23,726 nucleotides of DNA, taken from DASUDX01 sp036275365. GTDB lineage: Bacteria; Pseudomonadota; Gammaproteobacteria; Nevskiales; Nevskiaceae. The stretch spans positions 1 to 23,726 of the forward strand of contig DASUDX010000066.1 in assembly GCA_036275365.1 (NCBI GenBank), read 5' to 3'. The number at the start of each line of letters is the position of its first letter. Positions within the stretch are counted from its first letter, which is position 1. A program made the position numbers and the translations under genes. Below, piece by piece: positions 1 through 9,913 of this stretch. Under the pieces are notes generated by a model. The model searched no databases. It saw only the letters and a program-made list of their open reading frames with translations, and was not told the origin of the DNA.

Positions 1-257
1 CCGCCTACATCAGCAGCGCCTACTGGTTCACCGCCTCGACCTCGTTCGCCAACCCGGCGGTGACGCTGGCGCGGGCGGCCACCGATACCTTCGCCGGCAT
101 CCGCCCGGCCGATGTGCCGGGCTTCATCGGCGCCCAGCTGATCGGCGCCGGCCTGGCGGCGCTGACGGTGCGCGCCCTGCTCGGTCCGCGGACAGCGGCG
201 AAAGCCCCAACTGATAACAGTTGGGGCTTCAGTATTGGTGGAGGCGGGGGGAATTGA
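1..257 (+). CDS. Aquaporin (MIP family), 3' part only
   Basis: The gene is cut by the left edge; the reading frame starts at base 3. The visible 84 residues hold the second NPA box of a major intrinsic protein (FANPAVTLARAATDTFAGI, about residues 16-34) followed by a last membrane helix (GFIGAQLIGAGLAALTVRAL). This NPA context resembles the aquaporins found in arsenic operons, which are thought to pass arsenite or small neutral solutes; the arsenic link is inference, as no ars gene is visible. After the helix the frame reads through the 202-229 hairpin and stops at 255-257, inside the 3' end of the convergent ssrA gene. The last roughly 20 residues (from about APTDNSWGF) therefore look like read-through rather than a conserved tail. 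Confidence 0.8.
   Translation, partial: AYISSAYWFTASTSFANPAVTLARAATDTFAGIRPADVPGFIGAQLIGAGLAALTVRALLGPRTAAKAPTDNSWGFSIGGGGGN
202..229 (-). terminator. Hairpin terminator behind ssrA
   Basis: A perfect 12-bp stem (AAGCCCCAACTG with CAGTTGGGGCTT) closes a four-base ATAA loop, seven bases beyond the CCA end of tmRNA. On the minus strand it is followed by only one further T (giving TTT), so the T tract is weak. The hairpin is nearly symmetric and could also stop transcription from the aquaporin side, although the aquaporin frame reads through it. Confidence 0.7.
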
Positions 258-591
258 ACCCCCGTCCGACGATGCTCCGCCCTTGGCTCTACATGCGTAG
301 CCCGCTCTTTGGTTTTGGTCGCCGGGTACCGGAGGGGCACGAAAGCCCGGCGCTTATCCGCTCTAGGGTTTTAGTGGTTCAGCCAGCGGCCTGCCTGTCC
401 ACGAGTCGGTAAGAGTCGACGGCAGCTTCCGGGGTACCGACACCACCGGGGCTGCCGCTCACCGGATTAAGCGGCGAGGGCGTAGTTCGCGTCGTTCGCA
501 ACTAGCTTGTTTGCGGGCCGTTTAACGAGCAGACCAGCAGCTCGGCATGCACCTCGGGTTTCACGACCGCCGTCGAAGCCATGTCGCCCCC
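236..591 (-). ncRNA. ssrA: tmRNA (transfer-messenger RNA)
   Basis: tmRNA with SmpB rescues stalled ribosomes and tags the unfinished protein for proteolysis. The minus strand begins GGGGGCG and ends CGCCTCC-A-CCA, which pair into a 7-bp acceptor stem with an encoded CCA (236-238). A T-arm-like GGGGGTTCAATTCCCCC lies next to the 3' end. The 5' end carries the typical CGACATGGCTTCGACGG stretch. The tag frame lies at 499-467: GCG AAC GAC GCG AAC TAC GCC CTC GCC GCT TAA, giving ANDANYALAA, close to the E. coli tag ANDENYALAA. The length of 356 nt is normal. A weak -10 (TAGTCT, minus strand, 603-608) lies 11 bases upstream. The 3' end of ssrA is a well-known integration site for mobile elements, and an arsenic-type aquaporin end abuts it. 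Confidence 0.96.
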
Positions 592-682
592 GAAGAGCGC
601 TGAGACTACCACGGATGGCGGGTGGTTCCCCGGGGCGGCCGCACCGCTCGCCGGCTGCCGCCAGCCCGGTTAGGCTCCCCCC

Positions 683-1180
683 ATGCGCCTGCTCGCCGCC
701 CTCGCCGATCGTCTGCTATGCCTTGCCCTGGCGGTGGGCGCGGCGCAGTTCCCGCTGTACTACGCCCAGTATCTGACCGTGGTGGCAGGCGCCCAGGCCG
801 AGGCCAGCCGCCGCTACGAAGCCCTGCGCAGCGCCGCCGAGGCGCTGGGCCTGGAGGTGGAGACATTCGTACGCCGCCATGAGCAGAACGGCGATGCGGT
901 GTTCCAGGCCTCCGGGGCTCTGCACCGCGACACCCTCAGCCGCCACGCCGCGCTGAGTGCGGCGCTGGCCGAGCTGCGCGAGGCCCCGGCCTGGGCCCAG
1001 CCGCTGCGGCTGGCCCGGCATTACGACGCCGATCTCGCCGCGGCGGTCGAGTTCCAGCCCGGCCTGCCGCTGAGCGTGGCCGGTGCGGCCTGGGCGGGCC
1101 TGGGCCTGCTGCTGGCGATGCTGATCTCGGCCACGCTCGGCTGGCTGTGGCGGCGCCCGCCCCTGCCGGTCCGCGCCTAG
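683..1180 (+). CDS. DUF2937-like small membrane protein
   Basis: A 165-residue protein of unknown function. It has a hydrophobic N-terminal segment (about residues 3-28), a helical, Ala/Glu/Arg-rich middle part likely to lie outside the membrane (about 35-120), and a second membrane helix (about 132-155) followed by a short basic tail (WRRPPLPVRA). This two-helix layout, the length and the FPLYYAQYLTVV-like start match my recollection of the DUF2937 family, but no catalytic motif is visible. The ATG at 683 is chosen because the hydrophobic segment starts right behind it; only a weak GGTTAGG (669-675) precedes it. Its stop TAG (1178-1180) and the stop of convergent ppsR (1177-1179, minus) share the palindrome CTAG. 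Confidence 0.75.
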   Translation: MRLLAALADRLLCLALAVGAAQFPLYYAQYLTVVAGAQAEASRRYEALRSAAEALGLEVETFVRRHEQNGDAVFQASGALHRDTLSRHAALSAALAELREAPAWAQPLRLARHYDADLAAAVEFQPGLPLSVAGAAWAGLGLLLAMLISATLGWLWRRPPLPVRA

Positions 1181-1980
1181 GAGCGCAGCCCCTTCTCCTG
1201 CATCACCATCGCCGCCATCTCCTCGATGGACATGCTGGCGGAGTTGATGAAGGGAATGTTGTGGCGGCGGTAGAGCTGCTCGGCCTGACGCAGCTCGTAG
1301 GCGCATTGCGCCAGCGAGGCGTACTTGGACCCCGGCCGGCGCTCGTTGCGCACCTGCTGCAGCCGCTCCGGATCGGAGGTCAGCCCGAAGCACTTGGCCT
1401 CCAGCCCCTGCAGGGTCTTGGGCAGGCGCAGGGTCTCCAGATCGTCCTCGGTGAGCGGGAAGTTGGTGGCAAAGATCGCGTGCTGCAGGGCCAGGTACAG
1501 CGTGGTGGGCGTCTTGCCGCAGCGCGAGGGGGCGATGAGGATGACATCGGCCCGGGTCAGATCCCGCACGCTCTGGCCGTCGTCATGCTCCATCGCGTAG
1601 TTCATCGCCTCGATGCGCGCGCTGTAGCGACGGCCGTCAGCCACGCCGTGGGCGCGGCCGCGCGCGTGGGTGGAGGTGACGCCCAGCTCGGCCTCGATGG
1701 AATGGATGTGGCTGTCGAAGAGGTCGATGAACAGGCCGTTGACCGCACGCAGCACGGTGCGGACCTCATCGCTGACCGTGGTCGAAAACACGATCGGCCG
1801 CTCACCCTGTTCGGCCACATGATTGATGAACGAGAGGGTGTTGCGCGCCCGCTCCACGGTGGTGATGAAGGGCAGCGTGGTCTTCTTGAAATCCACCGCG
1901 TCGAACTGGGTGAGCAGGGTGCTGCCCAGGGTCTCGGCGGTGATGCCGGTGCCATCGGATACGAAGAAGACGGGTCTCAT
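1177..1980 (-). CDS. ppsR: PEP synthase regulatory protein (kinase/pyrophosphorylase)
   Basis: In E. coli this DUF299-family protein (PSRP) inactivates PEP synthase by ADP-dependent phosphorylation of a threonine beside the catalytic histidine, and reactivates it by phosphate-dependent removal of that group. The 267-residue protein starts with the family signature RPVFFVSDGTGITAETLG and carries the P-loop-like SRCGKTPTTLYLA (Lys about residue 156). In the homologues I recall, this loop is preceded by GVS; here it reads APS, a mild variation. Length is normal (about 270). It is divergent from ppsA, its expected target, with a 95-bp gap. The target threonine is present in PpsA (Thr417, before Cys418-His419). 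The ATG at 1980 begins the conserved N-terminus. Confidence 0.95.
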   Translation of the reverse strand: MRPVFFVSDGTGITAETLGSTLLTQFDAVDFKKTTLPFITTVERARNTLSFINHVAEQGERPIVFSTTVSDEVRTVLRAVNGLFIDLFDSHIHSIEAELGVTSTHARGRAHGVADGRRYSARIEAMNYAMEHDDGQSVRDLTRADVILIAPSRCGKTPTTLYLALQHAIFATNFPLTEDDLETLRLPKTLQGLEAKCFGLTSDPERLQQVRNERRPGSKYASLAQCAYELRQAEQLYRRHNIPFINSASMSIEEMAAMVMQEKGLRS

Positions 1981-2075
1981 GCCGCGAGTGTGGGCAAGGC
2001 CCCGTCCAATTTCCAGGCGGGGGGGCAGGGGCCGACTTACAATCGTCCTGCCACTCTCTCACCGCAAGGCCGGCC
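1981..2075. promoter_or_regulatory. Divergent ppsR/ppsA promoter region
   Basis: This 95-bp gap must hold the start signals of both ppsR (minus) and ppsA (plus). For ppsA a good -10 is visible (TTACAAT, 2037-2043), about 33 bases before the GTG start, with no convincing -35 at 17-bp spacing. I see no clear -10 for ppsR and no strong ribosome binding site for either gene. No operator repeat is obvious. Confidence 0.45.
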
Positions 2076-4451
<2,376 letters not shown>

Positions 4452-4462
4452 GGGCGGCCTCG

Positions 4463-5098
4463 ATGGTGAGAGAGCCCCTTGCCGTTCTGCTGCTCGCGCT
4501 GCTGCTGGGCGGCGGGCCTGCCCGCGCCGCGGACGACACCCCGGGCCGCTTCGACTACTGGCTGCTGGCGCTGTCCTGGAGCCCGCAGTACTGCCAGGAG
4601 CGGCCGGGCGAGGAGCAGTGCCAGCGCGTCTACGGCTTCGTGGTGCACGGCCTGTGGCCGCAGCACGAGCGCGGCTATCCGGAGTTCTGCGGACGCAGCA
4701 CACCGGTGGAGGCACGCTGGATCGACCGCCTGCTGCCGCTGATGCCCAGCGAAAAGCTGATCGCCCACCAGTGGCGCAAGCACGGCAGCTGTAGCGGCCT
4801 GAGTCAGGACGACTACTTCCAGGCGATCGAGCGGGTGCGCCGGCGCACCGCCATTCCTCCGCGCTTCCAGTCCCCGCGGGAACTGCTGCGGCTGCCGCAA
4901 CAGGCGCTCGAGGCGGATTTCGTCGCCGCCAATCCGGGATTCAGCGCAGATGGCATCGCCGTGCAGTGCAGCGGCCGTTTCCTGCGCGAGGTCCGCCTCT
5001 GCTACAGCCGCGACTTCGAGCCGCGCCGCTGCGGGATCGATGTGCGCGACCGCTGCGGCGAGAGCGTGACCCTGCGGCCGAGTCGCTCGGCCTACTGA
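4463..5098 (+). CDS. Secreted RNase T2 family ribonuclease
   Basis: A 211-residue protein related to RNase I/T2, which cleaves RNA through a 2',3'-cyclic phosphate, usually in the periplasm. A signal peptide is clear (residues 1-22, ending ARA before ADD). The first active-site block is FVVHGLWPQ (catalytic His62) and the second is HQWRKHGSCSG (102-112, His107). In most family members the second block reads HEWxKHG and the Glu helps catalysis; here it is Gln103. Several cysteines (for example in YCQER, EEQCQRV, FCGRS, GSCSG, RRCGID and DRCGES) suit disulfides. The ATG at 4463 is chosen because it gives the signal peptide; the open frame continues far upstream inside ppsA. It lies 11 bases behind ppsA, and its end overlaps the convergent MoaB/CinA-like gene by 7 bases. 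Confidence 0.93.
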   Translation: MVREPLAVLLLALLLGGGPARAADDTPGRFDYWLLALSWSPQYCQERPGEEQCQRVYGFVVHGLWPQHERGYPEFCGRSTPVEARWIDRLLPLMPSEKLIAHQWRKHGSCSGLSQDDYFQAIERVRRRTAIPPRFQSPRELLRLPQQALEADFVAANPGFSADGIAVQCSGRFLREVRLCYSRDFEPRRCGIDVRDRCGESVTLRPSRSAY

Positions 5099-5868
5099 GC
5101 CCCGGGCGGCAGCGCCAGATCTTCGACCGGCAGGCCGGCCTCGGCGCGCAGGCGCTCGCGGAACCAGAGGAAGGCAGCAGCCGCCCGCTCGCGCGGCCCC
5201 TTGATGCCGAACTCGATATGCCGCGGCCGCTGGGCGTCGCCGCGAAACGGCAGGCTGGACAGGCTCACGCCCTCGAAGCGGGCCAGCACCGCCTCCATCA
5301 GGGCCAGCAGATCGCCTTCGGCGGCACTGCCCAGCGCACGCAGGCGGTACTCCACCGGCGGGTCGGCCACATGCAGGGTGCGCAGCTCGCCATCGAGCAC
5401 CCACTCGAGCATCGGCCAGGCCATGTCCGGAAAGCCGGGCACGAAGTAGCTGCGCGCCAGCGCGAACCCGGCGACCCGGTTCACCGGGTTGGGAATCAGC
5501 CGCGCCCCGCGCGGGAAGTCCGCCATCAGCACCCGGTTCGGGCGGGCGCGGTCGCCGTACTCGGCGAGGATCAGCGCCTCGGCCTCCGGGTGCCGTTCGA
5601 TCGGACAGCCGAACGCCCGCGCCGCCGCCTGGCGGGTGCGGTCATCCGGGGTGGCGCCGATGCCGCCGCAGGAGAACAGCACGGCCTCGGGGCTCTGACG
5701 ACGGGCGATGGCGGCGGCGATCGCCGCCTCGTCATCACCCACCAGCTCCACGCCGTCGAGCGCCAGACCGCGCGCGGCGAGCAGCTCGATCACCCTGGGG
5801 ATGTGCCGGTCCTGACGCTTGCCGGAGAGAATCTCATCGCCGACGACCAGCAGGTGGAACGCCGTCAT
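5092..5868 (-). CDS. MoaB/CinA-type molybdopterin-binding domain protein
   Basis: A 258-residue stand-alone domain of the MoaB/MogA/CinA N-terminal fold. Visible motifs are the opening HLLVVGDEILSGKRQDRH (5-22) and the substrate-loop CGGIGATPDDRT (67-78; family form GGLGPTxDD). The middle contains NPVNRVAGFA and VPGFPDMAWPML, as in CinA-like proteins. The CinA amidohydrolase domain is absent, so true nicotinamide-nucleotide deamidase activity is not implied; family members are usually called competence/damage-inducible protein A or YfaY-like, and the substrate is unknown. The ATG lies 4 bases behind the stop of the upstream TSP3/OmpA-like gene. Its ribosome binding site GGAGGAG lies in the last codons of that gene, so translation is probably coupled. 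Confidence 0.88.
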   Translation of the reverse strand: MTAFHLLVVGDEILSGKRQDRHIPRVIELLAARGLALDGVELVGDDEAAIAAAIARRQSPEAVLFSCGGIGATPDDRTRQAAARAFGCPIERHPEAEALILAEYGDRARPNRVLMADFPRGARLIPNPVNRVAGFALARSYFVPGFPDMAWPMLEWVLDGELRTLHVADPPVEYRLRALGSAAEGDLLALMEAVLARFEGVSLSSLPFRGDAQRPRHIEFGIKGPRERAAAAFLWFRERLRAEAGLPVEDLALPPGAQ

Positions 5869-5872
5869 CCGT

Positions 5873-7417
5873 CTACTCCTCCACGGCCAGGATCTCGCCC
5901 CGCGAGGAGCGGCTGCTGCCCGCCATTACCGGGCCACGGCCCAGGGTGCGGATGCGATCCGCCGGCAGGCCCAGCTGGATCAGCACCCGTCGCAGGCTGT
6001 TGGCGCGCGCGCGCGACCAGCGGCCAGCCTGATCGCCCTCGCGTTCGGCATCACCGAAGCCCTGGGCCAGCAACACCCGCCGCGGGTTCTCCGCCAGCAA
6101 CGCCTGCAGCGCAGACACCTGGGCCTGGAGGGCGGCCCGTCCACGCTGGCCGATCTGGGCACTCGCCGCCTCGAAGGGCAGCTGGAAGGCGGGCGCCTCG
6201 TCGGCCATGCCCGGCTCGCTCGGGCCCGTGGCCAGCGCTGGTGCGGAGGCGGCGACCGTCGTCACCACGGCCGGCGGCGGGGGCGCGGCCGGCGGGGCTT
6301 CGCTGGGAAGCCCGGCCAGCGCTGAACCGGATGGCGCGGGCGCCGTGGGGGCGACCGGCGGCTCGGCGGGCATCGCGGTCACCGCAGCCGCGGGTGGCGG
6401 CGGCGCCTCGACGGGGGCAGCAGCCGTGGCGGGCTCGAGCGCGCGCGGCGCGACGCGCGCCTCCGGCGCAGGCACGCCGCCCTGCAGCTGCAGGGTCACC
6501 GAGGCCTCGCTGAAGGACTCGCCCTGCATGCCTGGCGGAGGATCGATCAGGCGCGCCGCCGGCACGCCGAGCGCCACCAGATAGTTGCGCACGCTGCGCA
6601 CGCGCTCATGGGCGCGGACCCGGGCCAGCCGGCCCTCGGCCTGGTTGAGCACGCGGCCGAGCTGCAGCGGATGCGGCGAGGTGCCCAGCTGAGCGGCCAG
6701 GCTTTGCAGCTGGGCCTCCGCCGCGGCATCGAGGTCGGTGCTGCCGGTGGCGAAGCGGATGCGCAGGCGCGCCTCCGGCGGCGTGACCACCGGCGCCGTG
6801 ATCGGTGGCGGCACGGGCACCGAGGGAGGCGTCTGCAGCGCCACCGGGGGGGGCGCGGCCGGCGGCGCGCTCTCCAAAACGGTCGGCGGTGGCTCGCTGG
6901 ACGGCTCGACAGGCGACGGCAGGGACGCAACCGGCGCTGGCGGCGCGGGCAGGTCGGCGGCCGCGGTCGCCTCGCCGGGCGGCACGGGACTCGGCAGCGG
7001 GCGGGACAGGGCCGTCACCGGCGGCGCAGCGAGCGGCATCGGCACCGAGGCCTGCGCCACGCTGCAGCCGGCCGCGTCCACGGTCACGGCATAGGCGCTG
7101 CCCGGGCAGCGGTCGAGCCCGTCGGCCACGCCATCGAGATCCTCGTCCAGTGCACACCCGGCGCCGTCCACCTGCGCCCCCGGTGGCGAATACGGGCACT
7201 GGTCGCGGGCATCCGCGATGCCATCGGCATCCTCGTCGGGCTCATCGGAACAGCCCCGGGCATCCACGGCTGCGCCAAGCGGGGTGTAGAGGCAGTCGTC
7301 GACCTCATCGCGGATGCCGTCGGCATCGCCATCGACCATCGGCAGTCGCGCCCAGGCCACGCCCACACCCAGCACCAGGCTGCACAGTCCCACTCCCAGC
7401 GCCCGTCCCTGCTTCAT
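5873..7417 (-). CDS. TSP3-repeat protein with two diverged OmpA-like domains
   Basis: A 514-residue exported protein of unknown role. A signal peptide covers about residues 1-23 (ending AWA). Next come three thrombospondin type 3 motifs of the form DxDxDGxxDxxDxC (about 29-42, 61-74, 91-104), which bind calcium in other proteins. A Pro/Ala/Val-rich linker (about 122-214) leads to an OmpA-like region (about 217-320, RIRFATGSTDLDAAAEAQL). A second Pro/Ala linker follows, then another OmpA-like region (about 420-514). The second keeps the Asp (about 456) and Arg (about 471), 15 residues apart, that bind peptidoglycan diaminopimelate in OmpA; the first keeps the Arg but not the Asp. There is no beta-barrel. 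The ATG at 7417 is preferred over 7444 because the signal peptide follows it and GGGAGATCAGGACC precedes it. Probably cotranscribed with the MoaB/CinA-like gene. Confidence 0.82.
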   Translation of the reverse strand: MKQGRALGVGLCSLVLGVGVAWARLPMVDGDADGIRDEVDDCLYTPLGAAVDARGCSDEPDEDADGIADARDQCPYSPPGAQVDGAGCALDEDLDGVADGLDRCPGSAYAVTVDAAGCSVAQASVPMPLAAPPVTALSRPLPSPVPPGEATAAADLPAPPAPVASLPSPVEPSSEPPPTVLESAPPAAPPPVALQTPPSVPVPPPITAPVVTPPEARLRIRFATGSTDLDAAAEAQLQSLAAQLGTSPHPLQLGRVLNQAEGRLARVRAHERVRSVRNYLVALGVPAARLIDPPPGMQGESFSEASVTLQLQGGVPAPEARVAPRALEPATAAAPVEAPPPPAAAVTAMPAEPPVAPTAPAPSGSALAGLPSEAPPAAPPPPAVVTTVAASAPALATGPSEPGMADEAPAFQLPFEAASAQIGQRGRAALQAQVSALQALLAENPRRVLLAQGFGDAEREGDQAGRWSRARANSLRRVLIQLGLPADRIRTLGRGPVMAGSSRSSRGEILAVEE

Positions 7418-7520
7418 GGTCCTGATCTCCCCTCCGACGGTCACCAGCCTAGCCCGGCCGCGCCGCCTTCGCGCGTCGGTAAGTTTTACCTACGCGCAGC
7501 GGATTGGTTCCGTGCCGCCC

Positions 7521-7549
7521 AAAAAGAAAACCCCGCCGGAGCGGGGCTT
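7521..7549 (-). terminator. Rho-independent terminator behind the OmpA gene
   Basis: On the minus strand a perfect 6-bp stem (CCCCGC/GCGGGG, 7531-7536 with 7541-7546) with a four-base loop is followed by TTTTCTTTTT. It lies about 24 bases beyond the OmpA stop and separates the porin from the downstream TSP3 gene. Confidence 0.85.
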
Positions 7550-7572
7550 TCCTGAGTCAGACCACCAGAGCC

Positions 7573-8655
7573 TCAGTCGGCGCGGGTGCGGATCTCGGCG
7601 CGACGGTTGAGCGCGCGGCCCTCGTCGGTCTCGTTCGGGGCCACCGGACGCGACTCGCCGTAGGCGTAGGTGCTGATGCGGCTGGCATCCACACCCTTGC
7701 GCACCAGGTAGTCCTTGACGGTGCCGGCGCGGCGCTCGGAGAGGCCCTGGTTGTAGCCATCGGTGCCCACCCAGTCGGTATGACCGGACACGTCGACCTT
7801 GAGGGTCGGGTGCTTGGTCACCAGGCTGTTGATGGTGCCGGCGGCGTTGTCCAGGGTGGCCTTGGCGTAGTCGGTCAGATCGGACTTGTCGAAGGCGAAG
7901 TAGACGTCCTCGAACTTGCGGGCCGGGCCCTGATCCTTGGTCTCGTCGACCGGGCAGCCCTTGGCGTCCACCTTCACGCCGCGGGCGGTGCCCGGGCAGA
8001 GGTCGGCGGAATCCGGCACGCCGTCGCCATCGGAGTCGATCACCGCGGCGACAGGCGGCGCCACCGGCACGCTCTTCGGGCCCAGCGGCAGGACCAGACC
8101 GACCTTGACCACGGTCTCGCCGAGGTCGTCGACATTGGTTCCACCAAACGCGTTTTCATCGAAGAACACGCGGCGGTGGCGCAGATCGGTGCGGAAGCCC
8201 AGATCGGTGCCGGCCAGGGTGAAGTACTTGAAGAAACCCACGCCGACATCGGCGAAGGGATCGGTGCTGCTCAGGCCGGTGCTCTTCTCGTCGGTCTGGA
8301 TGCTGCCGACGCCGAGGCCGAAGTACGGAGAGAACTTCGGGTTGCGGCTGTAGAAGAACAGACCATCGAGCTTGGCGCCGTACTCGCGGAAGTTCACCGC
8401 CGAGCCGGGGCTGTTGTCGAACTCGCTGAGGAAGGCGCCGAACTCGAGGCCCACATACTCGTTGATGGCCTTGCCGACGCCGAAGTAGCCGCCCTGCCCC
8501 TCTTCGGTGGCGCGGCGGTCTTCCTCCGCGGTGAAGGTGTACAGAGCGTTGATGTAGGGACGGGTCTCACCCAGTGCAGCAGCGCCCTGCGCAAACGACG
8601 CGGGCGCGACCGCAGCGGCGGCCAGCGCCAGGACTGCGCGGTACGACTTGTTCAT
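7573..8655 (-). CDS. OmpA/OprF-family outer membrane protein with TSP3 hinge
   Basis: A 360-residue major outer membrane protein type. A signal peptide (1-22, ending SFA before QG) precedes an eight-stranded barrel rich in aromatic/Gly alternation (about 30-200, for example YFGVGKAINEYVGLEFGAF). A thrombospondin type 3 hinge (DSDGDGVPDSADLCPGT, about 213-229) leads to the peptidoglycan-binding OmpA domain (VYFAFDKSDLTDYAK through SGHTDWVGTDGYNQGLSERRA). The diaminopimelate-binding Asp294 and Arg309 are both present. It anchors the outer membrane to the cell wall. The ATG at 8655 is chosen over 8670 because the basic n-region MNKSYR starts the signal peptide and GGGAG lies upstream. It has its own strong promoter and terminator. 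Confidence 0.95.
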   Translation of the reverse strand: MNKSYRAVLALAAAAVAPASFAQGAAALGETRPYINALYTFTAEEDRRATEEGQGGYFGVGKAINEYVGLEFGAFLSEFDNSPGSAVNFREYGAKLDGLFFYSRNPKFSPYFGLGVGSIQTDEKSTGLSSTDPFADVGVGFFKYFTLAGTDLGFRTDLRHRRVFFDENAFGGTNVDDLGETVVKVGLVLPLGPKSVPVAPPVAAVIDSDGDGVPDSADLCPGTARGVKVDAKGCPVDETKDQGPARKFEDVYFAFDKSDLTDYAKATLDNAAGTINSLVTKHPTLKVDVSGHTDWVGTDGYNQGLSERRAGTVKDYLVRKGVDASRISTYAYGESRPVAPNETDEGRALNRRAEIRTRAD

Positions 8656-8697
8656 TCGAAATGCTCCCAACCTGCGGATGCGGAATGGCGGAAAACA

Positions 8698-8757
8698 GCA
8701 GTGGCATTATAGGCCAGGCGCAAGCCGTCGCGGCAAGCGCCTTCTGACATTTTTTTG
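8698..8757 (-). promoter_or_regulatory. OmpA gene promoter with A-tract
   Basis: The minus strand carries a consensus -10 TATAAT (8706-8711), putting the start near 8698 and leaving a leader of about 43 nt. The -35 is poor (GCCGCG at 17-bp spacing, or TTGCCG at 19). A run of seven A's (about 8751-8757) at roughly -53 to -59 could act as an UP element. A near-palindrome, AGGCGC-AA-GCCG-TCG-CGGC-AA-GCGCCT (8716-8742), covers the -35 area. Confidence 0.7.
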
Positions 8758-8854
8758 CGCAGCAACATAAGCGCCTGTCTCTGCTAAGCCTCTGTAAACA
8801 GGACCAGTTGCGTCCCTGTTCCAATCCACCCCTGCAGTCCCGGAGTTGCAATCT

Positions 8855-9913
8855 GTGAGCGCCTTCCTGCTCGACTACGGCCTGTTTCTCGCCAAAACCC
8901 TGACCCTGCTGCTGGCCCTGGTGGCCGCGGTGGTGGTGATCGGCTCGGCCATCGCCGCCGGCCGCCGCGAGGCCAGCCCGCGCCCACGGCTGCGTCATCT
9001 CAACCAGCTGATCGAGCAGCGGCGGGCGGCGCTGGAAGACCAGGTGCTGGAGGGCGGGCCGGCACTCAAGGCGGCGCGGCGCCAGCGCAAGCAGGCCGCC
9101 AAGGCCCGCGCCAAGGCGGCGCACCGCCAGCCGCGGCCGCGGCTGTTCGTCCTCGACTTCACCGGCGACCTGCAGGCCTCGGCGGTCACCAGCCTGCGCG
9201 AGGAGATCAGCTGCGTGGTCGGTCTGGCCCGGCCGGGTGACGAGGTGCTGCTGCGCCTGGAGAGCCCGGGTGGCCTGGTGCATGGCTACGGGCTGGCCGC
9301 CTCCCAGCTGGTGCGCCTGCGCCGCCACGGCCTGCCGCTGACGGTGGCGGTCGACAAGGTCGCCGCCAGCGGCGGCTATCTGATGGCCTGCGTGGCCAGC
9401 CGCATCGTCGCCGCGCCCTTCGCCATCCTCGGTTCGATCGGGGTGGTGGCGCAGATTCCCAATGTGCACCGCCTGCTCAAGAAGAACGATGTGGATGTGG
9501 AGCTGCACACCGCCGGGGCCTACAAGCGCACGCTCACCGTGCTGGGCGAGAACACCGAGGCCGGCCGCGCCAAGTTCCGCGAGGAGCTGGAGGACACCCA
9601 CCGGCTGTTCCAGGAATTCGTCGCCGAGCACCGGCCGGTGCTGGACCTGGCCACGGTGGCCACCGGCGAGCACTGGTTCGGCCAGCGGGCGCTGGCCCTG
9701 AAGCTGGTGGATGAGCTGGCCACCAGCGACGACTGGCTGCTGCGTCACCTCGACAGCCACGAGGTCTACGAGCTGCAGTGCCCGCGCCGGCGGCGGCTGG
9801 GCGAACGGCTGGGCGAGCGTCTGCGTGCCTGGCTGGGCGCGGCGCCTGAAGATCTGGCCGCCCTCCGGCTGCCGCGCCTGCAGGGCGCCGATCCGGATCA
9901 GCTGCGCTTCTGA
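8855..9913 (+). CDS. sohB: Inner-membrane S49 protease SohB
   Basis: A 352-residue member of the SppA/SohB signal peptide peptidase family. One N-terminal membrane helix (about 7-32) anchors it, followed by a charged Arg/Lys/Ala-rich linker (about 35-90) and the S49 domain with the catalytic domain in the periplasm. The Ser-Lys dyad is visible: Ser172 in AASGGYLMACVA and Lys224 in GAYKRTLT, 52 residues apart as in SppA enzymes. The GTG at 8855 is chosen over the in-frame TTG at 8846 because CGGAG (8841-8845) is well placed for it and it gives SAFLLDYGLFLAKT, like the E. coli start. The exact role of SohB is unsettled; it suppressed an htrA defect in E. coli. It is divergent from the OmpA gene, and its end overlaps convergent desT by 16 bases. 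Confidence 0.93.
   Translation: MSAFLLDYGLFLAKTLTLLLALVAAVVVIGSAIAAGRREASPRPRLRHLNQLIEQRRAALEDQVLEGGPALKAARRQRKQAAKARAKAAHRQPRPRLFVLDFTGDLQASAVTSLREEISCVVGLARPGDEVLLRLESPGGLVHGYGLAASQLVRLRRHGLPLTVAVDKVAASGGYLMACVASRIVAAPFAILGSIGVVAQIPNVHRLLKKNDVDVELHTAGAYKRTLTVLGENTEAGRAKFREELEDTHRLFQEFVAEHRPVLDLATVATGEHWFGQRALALKLVDELATSDDWLLRHLDSHEVYELQCPRRRRLGERLGERLRAWLGAAPEDLAALRLPRLQGADPDQLRF

Noticed and set aside
236..305. A separate tRNA gene near the left end
   Set aside because: The T-arm and CCA end belong to the tRNA-like domain of tmRNA; no anticodon arm is present.
8716..8757. Hairpin plus T run on the plus strand as a terminator
   Set aside because: No plus-strand gene lies upstream. The elements fit better as an operator-like palindrome and A-tract of the minus-strand OmpA promoter.
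8846..8854. TTG at 8846 as the sohB start
   Set aside because: The ribosome binding site CGGAG ends directly before it, which is too close; it fits the GTG at 8855, which also gives the family-type N-terminus.
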